From: Pyrenopolyporus hunteri
Lineage: Eukaryota; Ascomycota; Sordariomycetes; Xylariales; Hypoxylaceae
Assembly: GCA_902806595.1 (NCBI GenBank)
Contig: CADCXC010000037.1
Coordinates: forward strand, 1,364,001 to 1,428,000
DNA: 64,000 bases
Direction of reading: 5' to 3'
Within the stretch, counting starts at the first letter, position 1; the number at the start of each line of letters is the position of its first letter. The notes under the pieces are model-generated. The model saw nothing but the letters and a program-made list of their open reading frames with translations, was not told where the DNA came from and did not search any database. Shown piece by piece: positions 1 to 13,500 of this stretch. The translations under genes and the position numbers were made by a program.

Positions 1-647
1 TGATGTTCCACGTGCTACCACTGACGCTGTATGTCACCTGGCCGTGGACTAGGCCCAGCATTCCTTGGGACGAATTCGACGCATCCTTGACTGTGAAGGT
101 GATGGAGTTTTCTGTGACCTCAGTCACGTTCCACACGCGATACGACCAGTTGTTGTTACCGCTGTGCAACGTATTGTCTCCGTCATTCAACTGCGTCTTA
201 TACGTCCTCCCATCGATCGTGTAGGTGCCTTTTCCAATACGATTGACATAACGGCCAGGAATGCTGTTATACACGGGATGTCCTGGGTCCTTGGCTATAA
301 TATGGCAAGTTAGTCCTCCCCACCTATAGAAAACGCATGCGCACTTTGAGGGAGGTATAATCACGATAGTAGTCGATGTCGTCGTATCCGAGCACCACGT
401 CGACATCTTGTCCGTTTTTATCCTTGACGAAGAGGTTGGTGAGAGTAGCTCCGTACGGAATGAACTAGAGCGCGTGTAAGTGTTAGCGTGCACGTATGTC
501 CGTTCTATCGAAGTATCATCGCCGAACCTGCGCCTTTATTCCTGACGACGATATCGTATATTTCCCATCCTCCCCGGGCTTCGGAGCTTTGGCAACGACA
601 GACGCCGCCGCCGCCAGGGCCGGGAGAGCCACCAAAGAGCACCGCAT
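1..647 (-). CDS. Secreted aldose 1-epimerase (galactose mutarotase), 3' part missing
   Basis: This enzyme interconverts the alpha and beta anomers of aldoses such as galactose and glucose. Three exons read on the minus strand: 528-647, 365-464 and 1-294 (cut by the window edge), with introns of 63 and 70 nt that keep the frame. Exon 1 gives 40 residues: a hydrophobic Leu/Ala-rich stretch (residues 4-19) typical of a signal peptide, then DGKYTISSSGIKAQ. Exon 2 supplies the family's FIPYGATLTNLFVKDKNG and DVVLGYDD segments. Exon 3 supplies GRYVNRIG and NDGDNTLHSG, the family signatures around the sugar-binding Asn/Arg and the first catalytic His. The later catalytic His and Glu lie outside the window. 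The ATG at 647 is the one that gives a clean signal peptide. An extracellular or secretory-pathway location is inferred from that peptide. Confidence 0.9.
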
Positions 648-1984
648 CTCTTCAATTGAGTCCTATCGAGTGAGCTTAGAAAGCACCCAAGGAGGGTAGT
701 TATCGCAGATATAGCTGCGAGATGGGAGGAGCAGAGGAGACGGTAAGCGCACGCACACAAGGCAATATTTGAAAGAAACAACTTGGCTTATTACTACCGC
801 AACCTCAAGTTTCGATACGGCCCCTCTCCCCAATATTTACTTAAATAGTCACCCGCGGGGAAAGACTGCATGCTGACGGTTTCCGCTGACGGGGCCGCGC
901 GCGCGTATGCATAGCACTTTTTGAACCATACCATACCGAGAGAGGCGACTCGGAATTAGTCTTAGCTACATAGTGGAAGGATGGGGGGTAAATAGCCTGA
1001 TATGACATGGGCCAGTAATCTCACGATCTTCCCGACTTCCCCTTGGGGGAATCTTCGCAGAAGCCACAGCCAGCATATTCGGGGTAAATTCAACCTTAAA
1101 CAGTTTCTGTGCGTTTGGCGGCTCAAATGTTGTCGCCATTGAGCCATGGATACTATGTCTTAGGCGCCTTGGCATATCCCGCTTGGGGGCAGGAAGAGAT
1201 TCATATAAGTTCATATACGCCGCGGAGATTCCAACGGGCTTCGCGGCACTCGCTATGCTCCCATGGCCCATAACGGGTTAGACCATCTCCAAACCCTCAA
1301 CCTGCAGCCTCGATTACGGGCGAAGCTATCGCGTAGCAACTTTACGTTGTCTAGATCCCTCGAAGGACGCTCATCGCTAGACTTGGCATCCATCCACAGA
1401 GTCCGTTTCGACAGACCCTGGCACATTCGAGTTGAATTACCCAGGAATAAAGCCATAAGACCTTTATTAAGTAATCATCCGTCATAGCGAGTTGTAGTAA
1501 CCCCTAGTAACCGCCTTTCAATGAAGACGTGTATGCTGTTCCGTCAAATACAAGGTATATACCGCCCTCTACGCCATTCTTTCACCTAAAACTTGTTCAC
1601 AGATCACCTAGGTACACTATAAGACCAGAAAGTGGATGAACTACATCTATCTACCCTGAGTTTGGGTGTCATATCAATACCCATATTCGAACAAAGAAAG
1701 TGGCGATCGTTCTCCGAGTGACAATGGATTGATTATATTGCAAGCAGGCGTAGTCTTTCTACCAGAACCTTCTCCGCGCTCATTATTGTATATATCAAAG
1801 AAAGTAGTCAAGTGTTTCCGGCTATTGTTCCATATCCACGGGCCAATCGCGCATGATATATCCTAGGAAAAGCTATCGCGCCCCTATAAGCTATAGTACC
1901 AGCCTAAGCTACCATAGAGATCGACTTCTCATACAGATCTAGTACGATCGTCTAATAAAAGGTGTTTCCAAAGGTACGAATAAA
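648..1984. other. Intergenic region between divergent genes
   Basis: This stretch separates the aldose epimerase (leftward) from the coiled-coil gene (rightward), so it should hold both promoters. Open frames are short, overlap on both strands and match no family I know. I see no tRNA or repeat. The part before 1985 is AT-leaning. Confidence 0.5.
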
Positions 1985-3343
1985 ATGGAGGGGCATAGAA
2001 GACCTGCCAGATCTCAGCACACCAAAGGCACGCGGGACTACCCGGTCATTCGAAGCGTGGAGCGGGAGCGATTAATACATCAAGCGGAATTACGCCAACT
2101 CCAGAATGAGTTGGAGCTACGAGCAAAAAACGAGGAAAAATTATGGACTGAAAACAATGAGCTCAGAAACGTATTAAATCACTTGCCCGATACGAGTTCG
2201 ATGGACCAGTTTGCTAGGCGCATAGAGGAATTGGAAGCTCAAAACGACAGCCTAGAAGATGAAATCTGCAGATTGCAGGGCTTGACCCCCTCCGAGAAGG
2301 ATGAGCTACGACGCACAATGCATGCCACTCACCCAAGGAATACAATTGACCCGCAGGAGGTTGAAGCGGTAAGTATGATCCCCTCCGTAATATGATATAG
2401 GACGCTCATCGAAAACGTGTAGGCATATGGTTATATCCAAGACGCGATCCGTGAACTCGTAGCAGATCTGGTGGGGCACCTAGAGGAGGATGAGCTGGCT
2501 TCGTCGCAGCTCATGAGAGAAGCTATAGAGGGAGGGGGTACTTCGGAGCTGCTTGAATGGATGGAATGGTTCCCAGACCTCGCTAAGCTGACATCCTTCG
2601 GATTGGCAAGCGAGCACGCACTGCGAGCACTTATCAATCTGTGGCTAGACTACGAAATCTTCTCTACGGACCTTTACGGCGCGGCCCCACACGTGTCCCA
2701 TGTTATACGATACCTAGAGCAAACTCTGAACGAGAATGTCACGCCTCGGTACAGGCCTATCGAGCTTAGGAGGTGGCGTCAGACTGTTTATATCGGCGTT
2801 ATCAACAACCCGGATTACGTTTCCGTTCGCGAACAGCGAAAGGAAGCCTTGGCGACGCAATTCCTGAACCTATTGTCCTTCCTACCAGCTACTAGAGAGG
2901 AAATTTATAGCCGTCTATTCGATGAGATAGTTGATCCTGCGGTCAGGCTTCATGAGAGCATACTCACTTCGATAGACGTTTACAAATTCGAATTCCGGAA
3001 TTTTACCTCGAGCGACATAGAAGGGTACACGACGAGCGTCGACGAGCTTTACCACGATAAGGATAGGATACAATTCCTCGACCTCCTGAACATCTCCTTC
3101 GAGATCGACGTGAAGAATAAGAGGCAGGGCGAGGTACGGAGGAATCTCGACCCGATCTGCACTCTAACCCCGTCCATCGTATGCCAATTCGTCGACGAAC
3201 CCGTTGACGACCAGGTATGCTACGAGTCGACCATTGCCGTCTCCTGGGGCCCACCAAAGGTAAGGAATAGAAAGTGGGATAGACAGGTACCGAGCTTTTT
3301 GAATATAATATTAGAGGAGGACGAGAACCAGCCTCAGACCTAA
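1985..3343 (+). CDS. Coiled-coil protein of unknown function, 434 aa
   Basis: I do not recognise the family. Two exons, 1985-2368 and 2423-3343, are joined by a 54-nt phase-0 intron (GTAAGT..GTGTAG), giving 434 residues. Residues about 25-100 form a strongly charged heptad-like helix rich in Glu, Arg, Leu and Gln (ERERLIHQAELRQLQNELEL), followed by a second helical segment with the same character. The second exon is a well-mixed, globular-looking domain of about 300 residues with several Trp in its first half (LLEWMEWFPDLAKL, RRWRQTVYIGVINNP) and an acidic tail (LEEDENQPQT). No signal peptide or membrane segment is visible. Even codon use, absence of stops and a clean intron support a real gene. 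The N-terminal helix suggests self-association or a partner protein, which is inference. Confidence 0.75.
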
Positions 3344-4862
3344 TAGGACCCGGAAATGGGGTCACAATATCAGTTATTAGAAGAAAGGAGAAATGGGATA
3401 AAATTTTGGGCTTCCAATGGGGATAGTTTAATACTGCTTATGCTAGGTACCTGCCTATGTTCACGGAGTGGCTTCACGCACCTAATAGGTGCGTGGTAGG
3501 TATCTAATTAGGTACGGAGGGGGCCCCCTCTCTTCCAAATGACCCCCTTAAGGGGTCTCAACTACTGGCGTAAAGGGAATAATAAGACCGGACAAGGTAA
3601 ATGTAGCGAGGCGTCGGGGGGGGGGGGAGAGATATACGTGTGTTAATCTTAATGTACGGTTTACATCTCTCTTAGTGGACATACGGAGCATCCATATACG
3701 ATGTCATCGAAAGTAACTCCGGTGTAGTGACACCAACCAGTGGGCACGGGTATCACACGACGGGGGCCACGTCTTCGACACCCTAGCCCACTCAAGCTGG
3801 TCGATCGAGACGGTGTTACCCCAGCCCATCGACCAGCAGCTTCCTGCGTCTACTTGACTATCAGTCGAATCGCGTAGTAATATACTTCTGGATGGGCTCT
3901 TCTCCGCCTCTTGGATTCGAATATCCCATACCCGCTTAATATTATGTGAACCGAGACCCGTGTGACATACAGCCCACTTGATGTAGACCCTTACTTGGGC
4001 GCGGTTTTGGGGCGGTGGCAGAATGTAAAAGATTAGGATAAAACTGGATTTGCGCTCAGCACCTTGGAGAGTCCTTAGGGACATGTTAGGAGTTGGCATA
4101 CTGATGACTGAGGATAAGAGCTGAATTACAACAGATGTGATGTCAAGCACGGTAAGGCACATAATACAATAGGAGGTAAATAAACCTCGATCGAGAACTT
4201 CATAAGAGATAATAATACATTCAGCATGTTTAGCAAGTACAGCTCATCCGTCGAGACTACCTAGGTAGGTTCATCGAATAACAAAATACAGGATCAAGGC
4301 AAGACGAGACTAGGTCACTTTCAAAATACCAAAGCGCGAGGTCATATAGTCAAGGTATCTCATATTTATCCAGCACTGCGCATAAGGCATGACCGATGAG
4401 AATTAGGGGTAGGCCATTCACCATCTTTGGCTACGGACAGATAAATGTCGACCGATACACACAAAAGAGATAGAATGACTACACCGTCATATCTTTTTTT
4501 TTCTTACTCCACCGACAACATAACCTGGCGGGCTTAACGCCTGACCAACAGACCATCGTCTCTAGTTGTCTTGATCTCTTGAAAGAAAATTAGAAGGGGG
4601 GCCAAAAGGTCCCAAGAAATTGTAGGAAAAAGCAAGGAGCGAAAATCCGATACTCTTGGCAGAGTAGAACGCCATACAGGTCCAAAAACAGATAGGCTGA
4701 GAGGTATAAGCAAAGTCCATATGCACAGGTAAGGAGGCAAAGGGGATATAGAGACACAACTCGCCCCCCTCCCCTCAAGAAGGCCTTTAAAAGGCAGGAA
4801 AACTTGAAACATGTTGCCACCGACTCCATACATGCAACAAGTTAGGAACAACGCACAACACT
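3344..4862. other. Intergenic region between convergent genes
   Basis: This is shared 3' flank of the coiled-coil gene and the DENN gene. It holds a cluster of short palindromes and a 12-G run (listed separately). A 152-codon open frame on the minus strand (3704-4162) has no recognisable domain and I do not call it a gene. Nothing else is visible. Confidence 0.5.
3476..3627. repeat. Cluster of palindromes plus a G12 run
   Basis: Three inverted repeats lie within 80 nt: ACGCACCTAATAGGTGCGT (3476-3494, arms of 9), GAGGGGGCCCCCTC (3517-3530) and CCCCTTAAGGGG (3544-3555). A run of 12 G follows at 3616-3627. They start about 130 nt after the stop codon of the upstream gene. Confidence 0.7.
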
Positions 4863-7760
4863 TTAGCGGGTGCCGCCGAGGGCACTGATCCTAGCACCGG
4901 ACGGGCGGTGAATGAGGCTCTCAGCATGTTTGCCGACCATGCCTGGCTCCTGAGGCATCGTTTCGCTCTCACTTCGCTCGGCTAGGTCATCTTCGTCATC
5001 CTCGACGATCTTAGTGGGGATATCGTTGTGGATGCTGTACTGCTGGCTAGCCCGCTCGGGCGTGGTCATGGTCGATGCCATAGACATCGACGTGCTGCTT
5101 CGGTTCGGAATCAAGTCCGGGGTAGGAGGGATACTAGACACCCTCCCGGAAGGGTGGAGGAGACTGTCATCACCAGCCTCCGAAGCGGTGGCCGAGTGCC
5201 CGTCGGTACTAGAGACGGTGGATAGATTGCTAGCCCGGCGGGGCGATCTAGACGACTCGATCTCGGCGTCCTGGGCGAGCTGGAGGCCCTCAACAGCAGC
5301 CTGGCACTGTTCCGCAATATTCCTAATAATGTGGGAGATAGCATCAGTCTTATCTTTGAGGTGCCTGTCAGCAACGTCGCTAAAGCTGGCGGTCGAGTGG
5401 CGCTTGCTTTGGCGGCTAGGGTTCTTCAACAAACGGTCTGATAAAACCGGCACATGTCAGCAATCCAACTTCATATACAAGCTAGTCCTTTCGACTTACC
5501 ATCATGGTTCTCCTCCTCGTCCTCGTCGAAGCCTTCCTCAATCTCGCTAGCCAGGTCGTCACGGGTGGTCAGAGACTGAACTAAATGCTCCATGTGGTGG
5601 GATTGTCCGCCGATTAGGCTGCGTAGGTGTAGGACAACACGGCGCGCCTCGTCGCGTTGTCGGATAATGGTGACGTTAGTGTGCTGAAGAGCGGCCAACT
5701 CTTTCTTATTCCGCTTGCGCTCCCGTTCAAGCTCCTCGGCAATCTCCTGTTGGAGGACCAGCGCCTCGAGAGCGTCGTCTCGCTGTTTCTCGGTGCCGGT
5801 AAGACGAACGGAAAGACGAGTGTTATCGTCCTTCTGTTGGTCAATAAGACCGGCTAGTCTTCGGTTCTCTCGCTTGTGAGTCTCGATCTTGACCTTGAGG
5901 TCTTGTGTTTCTTTCGTGAGCTGCTCGGCAAAGGCTTGGAATTTGAGGAACTGTTGAAGGTTAGCACATTGGAATTTGACTCCCACCATACATCCGGATC
6001 ATACCTGCTGCTTCCAACTCTCCAACTCTTCAACCAGGTAATTATTCCGCTTAGTAACTTTGCTGAGCTCTGTATCCATACGGCCCTTGAGGTTGATAAA
6101 GTCTTGCCAGGCTTCTAGGGCGTCACGGGAATACTGGTTGCGCTCTCTGACGATCTCGTTCAGATGTCTCATCGAAACCTTGGTCATCAGCGGTTTCTTG
6201 ACCGAGCCACCAAATACAGCCTTCAAGCCCGTGTTACGACCCTGCGCCAAAACATTAGTACTGCAACCAAATTCAACCTGAGGGGCGAGATGCCTACCAT
6301 CTTCTCACAAACGTGGTCCATCACAGCCATTACGGCGTCCTGGTTCCACCATTCCGGATCCTGGATAGACTCGACCTCACCACGCATGACAATAATCTGA
6401 CCAGCGGGTACCAGCTTTCCGCCACCGTAGGCGGAGCGCAGATGCTGAGGAACGCCCGAGGGCGTTACATCGCCGTTCAGGGCCTGTGTCAGTCGGGTAA
6501 CGAACTTATTGCGCTGGTTCGCGTTGAGGGCGGTCGGCGGGCTGGACGTCAACACAAAATTACGGTCCAAGTCGACGACAAGGGCATCGTTGGGAGCAGT
6601 GAATAGGGACCTGCACTCTGCGGTGATACCAAGTATGTAAGGGCCCGGCTCATCCACCAACTCCTTAGCGTGACGAGCGTGGACAACGGGCACGTAAAGG
6701 CCGCTCCACTCGTAAACTCGAACGCAGAATCGAACAGTCTCCGCCGCCATGGTTAACATCGCAGGGTAGTGGCTAACAAATATGATACGCCTAGTAGGAG
6801 AAATTGCTGCCTCGATAACACCAACAATGTTAGGGATCGAGAGACAAGTCCACAGGGGCCACATGGCGAAATTTTGAAAGCCGGTCGGGGACGAAGGGAA
6901 CTGATAGCATAGGGCGTAATCCTTCATATCTATTCGAACCAAATCGTTCAACCTCGGCGCAGGGAAACTGAGAATCCGGGAAACCTCCTCAGCATGGAAG
7001 AGATTGGTCGCCTTGTTCCAGTGAATCCACATTCCTCGCAAGTAATCGCCGAGAAGGTTGTACAACGGATATCGAGAAAGGAACGACAAGCAGTATGGAA
7101 TCCAGTAAGTCTCGTCAGGGTTATCGTAATAGTCCGTCTCGGTTCGTTTTCTTAGGTCCCGAATCGTTTCCGCCCTCTTTTCATCAGCCCTAGACCAAAC
7201 ACGGAGACAGATACCATAGAGCGTATGCGACGAATCCTGCTGAAGAACGAAGGCATGGTGGATACAGTGAGGCTGGCTACGACCGGTGCAAATCTCAACG
7301 TCGTGGGGGAAACAGGCCTATCACGGTTAGTCTTTGAAATGAGATGGAGCAACTCCGTAAGTAAACATACTCTCATCGCGGCGTGCAGAGCTCGGGCAAC
7401 CTCGTTATCCTGCTCCAAACGAGGGCTGCTCCCAAGAATCTCAGGTAACCAAAACTGTCCTACCGCACCCTTCATGTGACCGATCTTCCCCTGGGTCGGA
7501 GCCGGAGCTTTAACCCATTGAGACGGCTCACGTCCGACACCACAGACCATGTAAGCATGAGTTAAGGTCTTGGGCGTCCGCTGCTGAGGCTTCACATTGA
7601 GGGTGGACGGAATTGGCTGCGTAATACGTGAGTGGAGAGATGAGGTCCTACTTGGGATGATCAAGTTGGTGTCGCCCTGGTCACGCGTGCTCGGTCGAGC
7701 ATCGCGATCGCTAGTTCGGGGGCGCGTGAAGGAAGAATGCGTATTAAGAGAGGGGGCCAT
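4863..7760 (-). CDS. DENN-domain protein, probable Rab GTPase exchange factor, 890 aa
   Basis: DENN proteins bind Rab GTPases and usually act as exchange factors in membrane traffic. Five exons on the minus strand (7371-7760, 6298-7317, 6005-6241, 5500-5950, 4863-5437) with introns of 53, 56, 54 and 62 nt give 890 residues. Residues 1-75 are low-complexity. The upstream DENN part spans about 110-200 (SHTLYGICLRVWSRADEKR, then the WIPYCLSFLSRYPLYNLL segment). The central DENN core spans about 240-370 and includes MWPLWTCLSIPNIVGVIEA and RIIFVSHYPAMLTMAAETVR, typical of the family. Residues about 480-690 are long coiled coils, and the last 190 are Ser-rich and disordered with an acidic patch. 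The first in-frame ATG was chosen as start. The specific Rab partner cannot be read from sequence. Confidence 0.88.
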
Positions 7761-10560
7761 GATGGGCAACTGGGCGTATTTCTCCCTGTTCTGCTTGGCT
7801 GGTCGTTATCCTAAGAGAAAGTCGAACTCGAAAAATATCACGGTGGCGATCAGACAAAGCCGAGTTTACTGCTCAACCAGACATCGGCGATTACGAAGAG
7901 ATTATGCTTTCAAAACCGCTCCCGCTAGACAACCCTCCCGTGGAATTCGTTCTGATCAGAGAGGACCAGAAAACGAACCACCAAGCCTACTCAGCAACGA
8001 GAAGCAGCTTGTTGTCGAGATGGGAGGGACAGAGTACAGTCTTCCTGCAACTGCTTAAGTGGGGGTGGGAGAGAAAAAAAAAAAGGAAGAAGGGAGGGTG
8101 GAGGAAGACGGCGCTCAACAAGAGGGAAAAGGAGAAACGAGATTGCGAAGCGAGAGAGTGTGAGAGAGGGTCTCCGCGTGGTTGAAAAGGGTTATCGGGT
8201 AAGAGTACGAGAAAGGGAGATTTGCCCCGACAAGACCGAAGCGGCCAGAAAGTCAATGCGCTTTCAAATCTGAAGAAGAGGCGACCCCCTAGCACAAAGA
8301 GAGGAAGAAGAAGAACAAGAAGAATAATACATAATACTGGCGCAATGTAATGAAGGACCTGGGGGGGTTTACGCTGGGATGGAAAATGGAATTGGACGAG
8401 TGATAAAGTGTGACACGGCCAAACGAGGCCAGCGTGAAGAACAGCCGTGTTACAATTTACTAGGGACTAGGGAAGGGGAAATAAGAAGTGGGTTTCCACT
8501 GCCAAAGTGGTGCACGATGACTGGCGTGAGAGCGGATCGGCAACCCAGAGGGGAGAAGAGGGACGCGGTAGCGGGTACTTGGCTATAGGTGAGGGGACGC
8601 TAATTGTGTTAGTGCCTGAATTGGATCTTGCTACAGAATTAGTTGTAATTGCGTGGTAGGCCTATCATGTCCGCTCTGGATGTAACCCCGGCGCAAGTAC
8701 CTGTTACTGCTGCAGACTCAGTATGCAGGGGGCTCAAGCTACCCCCAGACTAGCTCCTTTTCTAGCGCGGTCTATCACTGGGGTCCCTGGCGACCTCAAA
8801 ATTTCGACAGGTCCACTGCATTTCACCATCCTAGCCAATAACACGGCCAGCTGACTAACCGAAGCGGCATGGCGTGGGGACGATTAGAGTTGGCTAGCCT
8901 CGAAAAAAGGGGCCGTTACTGTGAAAGCCACACCGAAAGCCATCCTCGGATGGTTCAACGCCCTCTAGAAGCAGCATGACAATCGAGTTAAGCTCATAGT
9001 ATCGAGATTACGACCAGATTTTTAGGTTTATATACACATGCGATGTGCACCTAGCAAAAAAAGGTTTGGAATGTCTATGTCTACCAAAACTCCGAGTTGA
9101 CATGCGAAGCTCAGAAGGGAAAGAAAAGAAAAAGAAAAAGAAGACGGGACCGTGTTCGGTGGTCCGCGTTGGTCCGACACAGTGTGAAGATGAAGCTGGC
9201 GGGATATGCGTATTTCTCTCCAAGGAAATGAAACTTAAACTTCGGCTTCTTAAGATCTTCGAATTCTTCTCTTTGGTCCAGGAGCGATCTTCGCTCTTCC
9301 GCTGAAGAGACACGGGGCTCTCTCGTACAATGGGAATGTCCCGCCTGAAATAATAAGCATGAAAAGCAGCCCAGCCGTTATTACATCTAATAATCAGCCT
9401 TGCTCTAAATAACGTCTCAAATTAAGAGGAATTCTGCAAGACAATAGACATTGTTCTACCATAGTAGCACACATAAGCCATATCACTCCAGCACTCACAT
9501 GTGGTTGCTGCCACCATTGGCTAGATTGTCACAGCTCATTACCGATCTAAAGCCTCATGCAATCTACAAGATCGTCAGACTTTAGAAACGCGTATAGTAT
9601 AGGTACTTACCTGCCTATACGTAAACAATATCTATAAGTAGGTATCTGCATAATATCGTAGTTGAGACATCGTCGATTGATACATACCTACCTACATGTA
9701 CCTAGGTAGGTAGGTATGAGATACACATATATAATAACAAGAAACGAATATATAATCAATATGTTATTGAAGATACGCACAGTATGAGGCAATACTACTC
9801 ACCTATGTATGTATGGTAAGTAACCTACCCAAGGTACTTGAGACATGTGCGTATGTAGGTATGAGAGGCATTTCACATTGCATTGCATTGCATTGCATTG
9901 ATAAGGTTCCAACGTAGTATAGGTAGGTAGATAGATGAAGTTTCTTTTCTTACGCCCACATACATATGTATGTAGATGTAGAATTATTATCACAAAATGT
10001 GAGCTATGTATGTAGCATACGGTAGGTACCTAGGTAGCTTCGCGCATCTTTCCCAACTTCCTACTATTTAGACGACTCTACCAACCGGCCTCAAGAAGCT
10101 TTCCCAACTAAGTAATGTCTCATTTCCCAGCTCCTAGGCGAATTCGTAATTATACATGAATCGATACGGACTTATGCACGCTATGACCCATTGCAATGGT
10201 TCATCCTTCCGTACCCCTCTTATTTAGCTCATAGGTTAGTTAGCACGCCCAGCACGCCAAGTACCTACGTATAAAGGTAACTCGTACTAAAGGTTAGCGC
10301 AAAACAGTCTGACAATTTAACCTTCAGCTGCCTCGAGATCTTCCAAGTTCCAAGTTCCATTTCCTTTACCCTTCACACAACTTCCCATGTCTCATCCCAC
10401 GAGGCACGCCTGCTGCCGTCTTCCATGATCAGAAATTGACCCGAGGGAGCGGACTCGTCCCTTGCTTTGGGCAATCTTGGGTCCTTTCGTGGTTTGGGGG
10501 AGGGGAACCTTTTTGAAACGTTCCAGCTTAATCCTGATTGCGGGTTATATGTAAGTTGGT
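7761..10560. other. Gene-poor region upstream of the DENN gene
   Basis: The first few hundred bases are probably the DENN gene's 5' flank, with a polypurine tract around 8070-8115. From about 9600 the sequence becomes AT-leaning with many copies of a CCTAGGTAGGTA-type motif and TATG/TACC microsatellites. Open frames are short and none resembles a known family. Confidence 0.5.
9876..9900. repeat. CATTG microsatellite, 5 copies
   Basis: Five perfect tandem copies of the 5-mer CATTG lie in gene-poor DNA rich in TAGG/TACC motifs. It is a simple-sequence repeat; no function is implied. Confidence 0.9.
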
Positions 10561-13500
10561 AAACTCATAACTCACGGGGTAAGGTACCCGCGATGGACGT
10601 CTTCACGTCTTCCCGCATTGAGATAGCTGCAGATGCAACTGCAGAGGGCGGGAAGCAACACCACTTACGCCCTACTTATGTCCTTCCAGGTCAGCCAAAT
10701 CCAAATCGGAAAGAATCTGACCCGTATGAAACAGTTGCTGGTATGACGTTCAACATACCTCCATCCGTCAAATGGGCGGCCTTGGGCGCAATGTTTCGGG
10801 ATCATTAGACTTCGATTGGGCTAAGACGTATCACTACAAGGCATCGCTGCAGCAAAGTCCATTCTACCAATCGGCTCTATTGCAACTGACAAGAACCACC
10901 TGCCTATTTCCCCCCCAGCCGGCGAGACAACTGCTTGGACGAAAGGTCGCGGGTGGATCAAAGGGGCCCTTAGCAGGTCTATTATTACCACGCCCTCCCC
11001 GGTTTTTGCAACTCTACTACTTATGGTACCCTATCCTTCCCGCGTATGACAACTCGAATCACATCCACATATATCTGCAGGTGCACCGTAAAAGACTGCC
11101 CTGCCATTAGCCCACCCTTGTCTTGGGTCAGTCCGCCGGCTTGCAAACCTAATCAACACATCTCTGCAAGCCTCGAAATAATCGCCGATAAAGATCACCC
11201 GCAATACGCCAACATCAGCCCCCGGAGATGCCATCATATGTAAAGGCTAGCATTGTAATATATCGGAACGGTAAGGCAACAAGTGTTAGAAGAGGTTCCA
11301 GGATACTCGCCGCATGAAATTGAACCGTCGATCCCACGTGTTTGAATCCACGATGGATATGCGGGCCCCCAAGCCAACGGATACCATGTCCATATGTAGC
11401 ACCTAATATAGGTAAGTAGGTTCATATGTACTATGGCACACATACACATACAGTCCGTAAGCAAACAAGCAAATTGGATTGGGGTTGCCATTGAACGCTA
11501 GCACTACCTCCCACCAAAGCTCCCCTCCTCACCAGCGCCGCATCTCCAGACCTGCCCAGCTCAATGGGAACGTGCTTTACCCATAGTGGTAATAATCGCT
11601 GGATTTATCGCGCCAGCTAGGCCGTGGCCAACCCAGAAGGGCAACTGTACTAGCCCTCTTAAGATCTTGGTTTACCCCTGGCCCTCGGTTGCACTCGCGT
11701 AGCACTGATAGCAAGACAGGATTAGTATGCGATCCCAACTTATGGCTCAGTACGTCGGGGACTTTCCCTTCCCCTTAAGGGGCTGCTTTACTCCACACGA
11801 TTGCTTCTCGAACCCTCGAGATGAACAATCAAATCAAGCTACCCAGGACTCAACGACTGTGTATATCATTCCCAGCGACGGGATTGTTCATTCACTCTAC
11901 CTATAATAGTGTATACCTGGCTAACGAATGCACAATATACTACTAAAATACAATCAAACACGGTCCCCTATCCCTTTTAACATATCATCAAGGGCTTTCC
12001 TTATTTTAGTCTATACATCTAACACCAAGCAACGACGAGTCAGTGGAACGGCTAGGTTTCTACTTAATTGGCAGCGTCTGCATTTAAGCACAAGTGTGCT
12101 CTCCACATATGTGATAGCTGACGACCTAGGATAGACACATTAAGGTGCCAAACTTGTTCACGATAATTACGCGTCAACCTTCGTCCCTCCGTTAACCCCA
12201 CCAAGTTTCCGGCATCTCCCCAGAGTCGTTAGGAGATACTCTTCCGAGTCAGCTACCACGAACACCCCCAACCTCAATCCATTCCAAAATCAACATGACA
12301 CTCCCTCCGTTGCGAGGGATATCCCTTACCTACAGTCCTACCCCATCCGCATCCAATCTCATGACCCCTCGTCTACGAGTAATAAGGGAAGTGGGAATGC
12401 TCAAGATGTTATAAACACCTTCCGGCGACCGCAAAACCTTTCGACCTAGCCCTTTAAATATACGAGATCAAATCCGGTCTCCCTTCATGGTTTATAGCAC
12501 AGAGGAAGAGAGCTAACTATAATGCCAGTGCGGATAGTAGATGATAGATACCTACCTAGGCACCTAATTGTTTCCTGCGTGTATATGGGTAGTTTCACCA
12601 ACCGCCCAACGAAGTAGTCTGGACGAAGGTCTAGAGTCGCCAAAGTCTCAATGCACTACGAAGATAGCCCTCGTATATGCCTTACAACATTACATTCCAA
12701 CTACTACCAAAACCTATCATTTCTGCTCCCAGTTGTCTCCAAAAGCACCTCTTCCCGTCCGCGGATGGGTATTTCAGGCGGATTCTCGAGAGGCATGTAT
12801 AATCACGTCAACTCCAGAATTATTATATCTATCAACAATAATTGACAACATATTTTCTTTATGGGTTACCAGACTACGAAACCCTATAACTGTCAATGGT
12901 ATATTATTAAAAAGCGCATCATTCCTCCATACCTTTCCGTAGACAGGTTAGATTAAGAATTCGCGTGCGTCTCTTCGAACCCTCTCTTAGATTTGGCGTA
13001 CGATTTCATCGGAATTAATAAAGGGCAGAGAACACTACGCATTCACCTCTATAGCACTGCAAAGGCTAAACCGACGTTCGCCTAAAACCCACACCTAGGT
13101 AGGTAGGTATAATATTGCTTGACCTTCTAAGTAGTACAAGACGCGTTATAAGTCTTACCCCGAACACTTTAGCGTATTACGATCTACACGTACTTAACAG
13201 ATAAGTTACGAGAGTAGCGTCTAGACGGCGGGTTCCTATTCCTAAGCACGTAAGACTATTAGTTTAACAGACCCATCGAATTATTATGAGAATGAAAAGA
13301 ATGATCGATAACTACCTAGAGTCATCGATAGCGTTATTCTGAGAGCTAGGAAACGGTAGTAAATATGTAATGAGTAATAGTTGTAATAGCTCTGAAGACA
13401 TCCACCAACGCAATTCGCAACCCAATGAGTGTAAACAAAACCCATAAATAATCTAGAGAGGTTCAAAGTTTGAGAGCTAACAATAATGCCAAAGGAGGGT

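Noticed and set aside
3704..4162. 152-codon minus-strand open frame
   Set aside because: No recognisable domain, no intron signals linking it to other exons; it may be chance, though I cannot exclude a small unknown gene.
5014..5550. 178-codon open frame on the plus strand
   Set aside because: It is antisense to the DENN gene's last exons, which carry a continuous five-exon protein; no domain in the antisense frame.
9599..9730. Telomere-type repeats (TAGG/CCTA)
   Set aside because: Units are CCTAGGTAGGTA-like and dispersed, not tandem TTAGGG, and occur throughout the window.
11290..11360. tRNA-like segment with GGTTCAATTTC on the minus strand
   Set aside because: No A-box at a suitable distance and no pairing acceptor stem.
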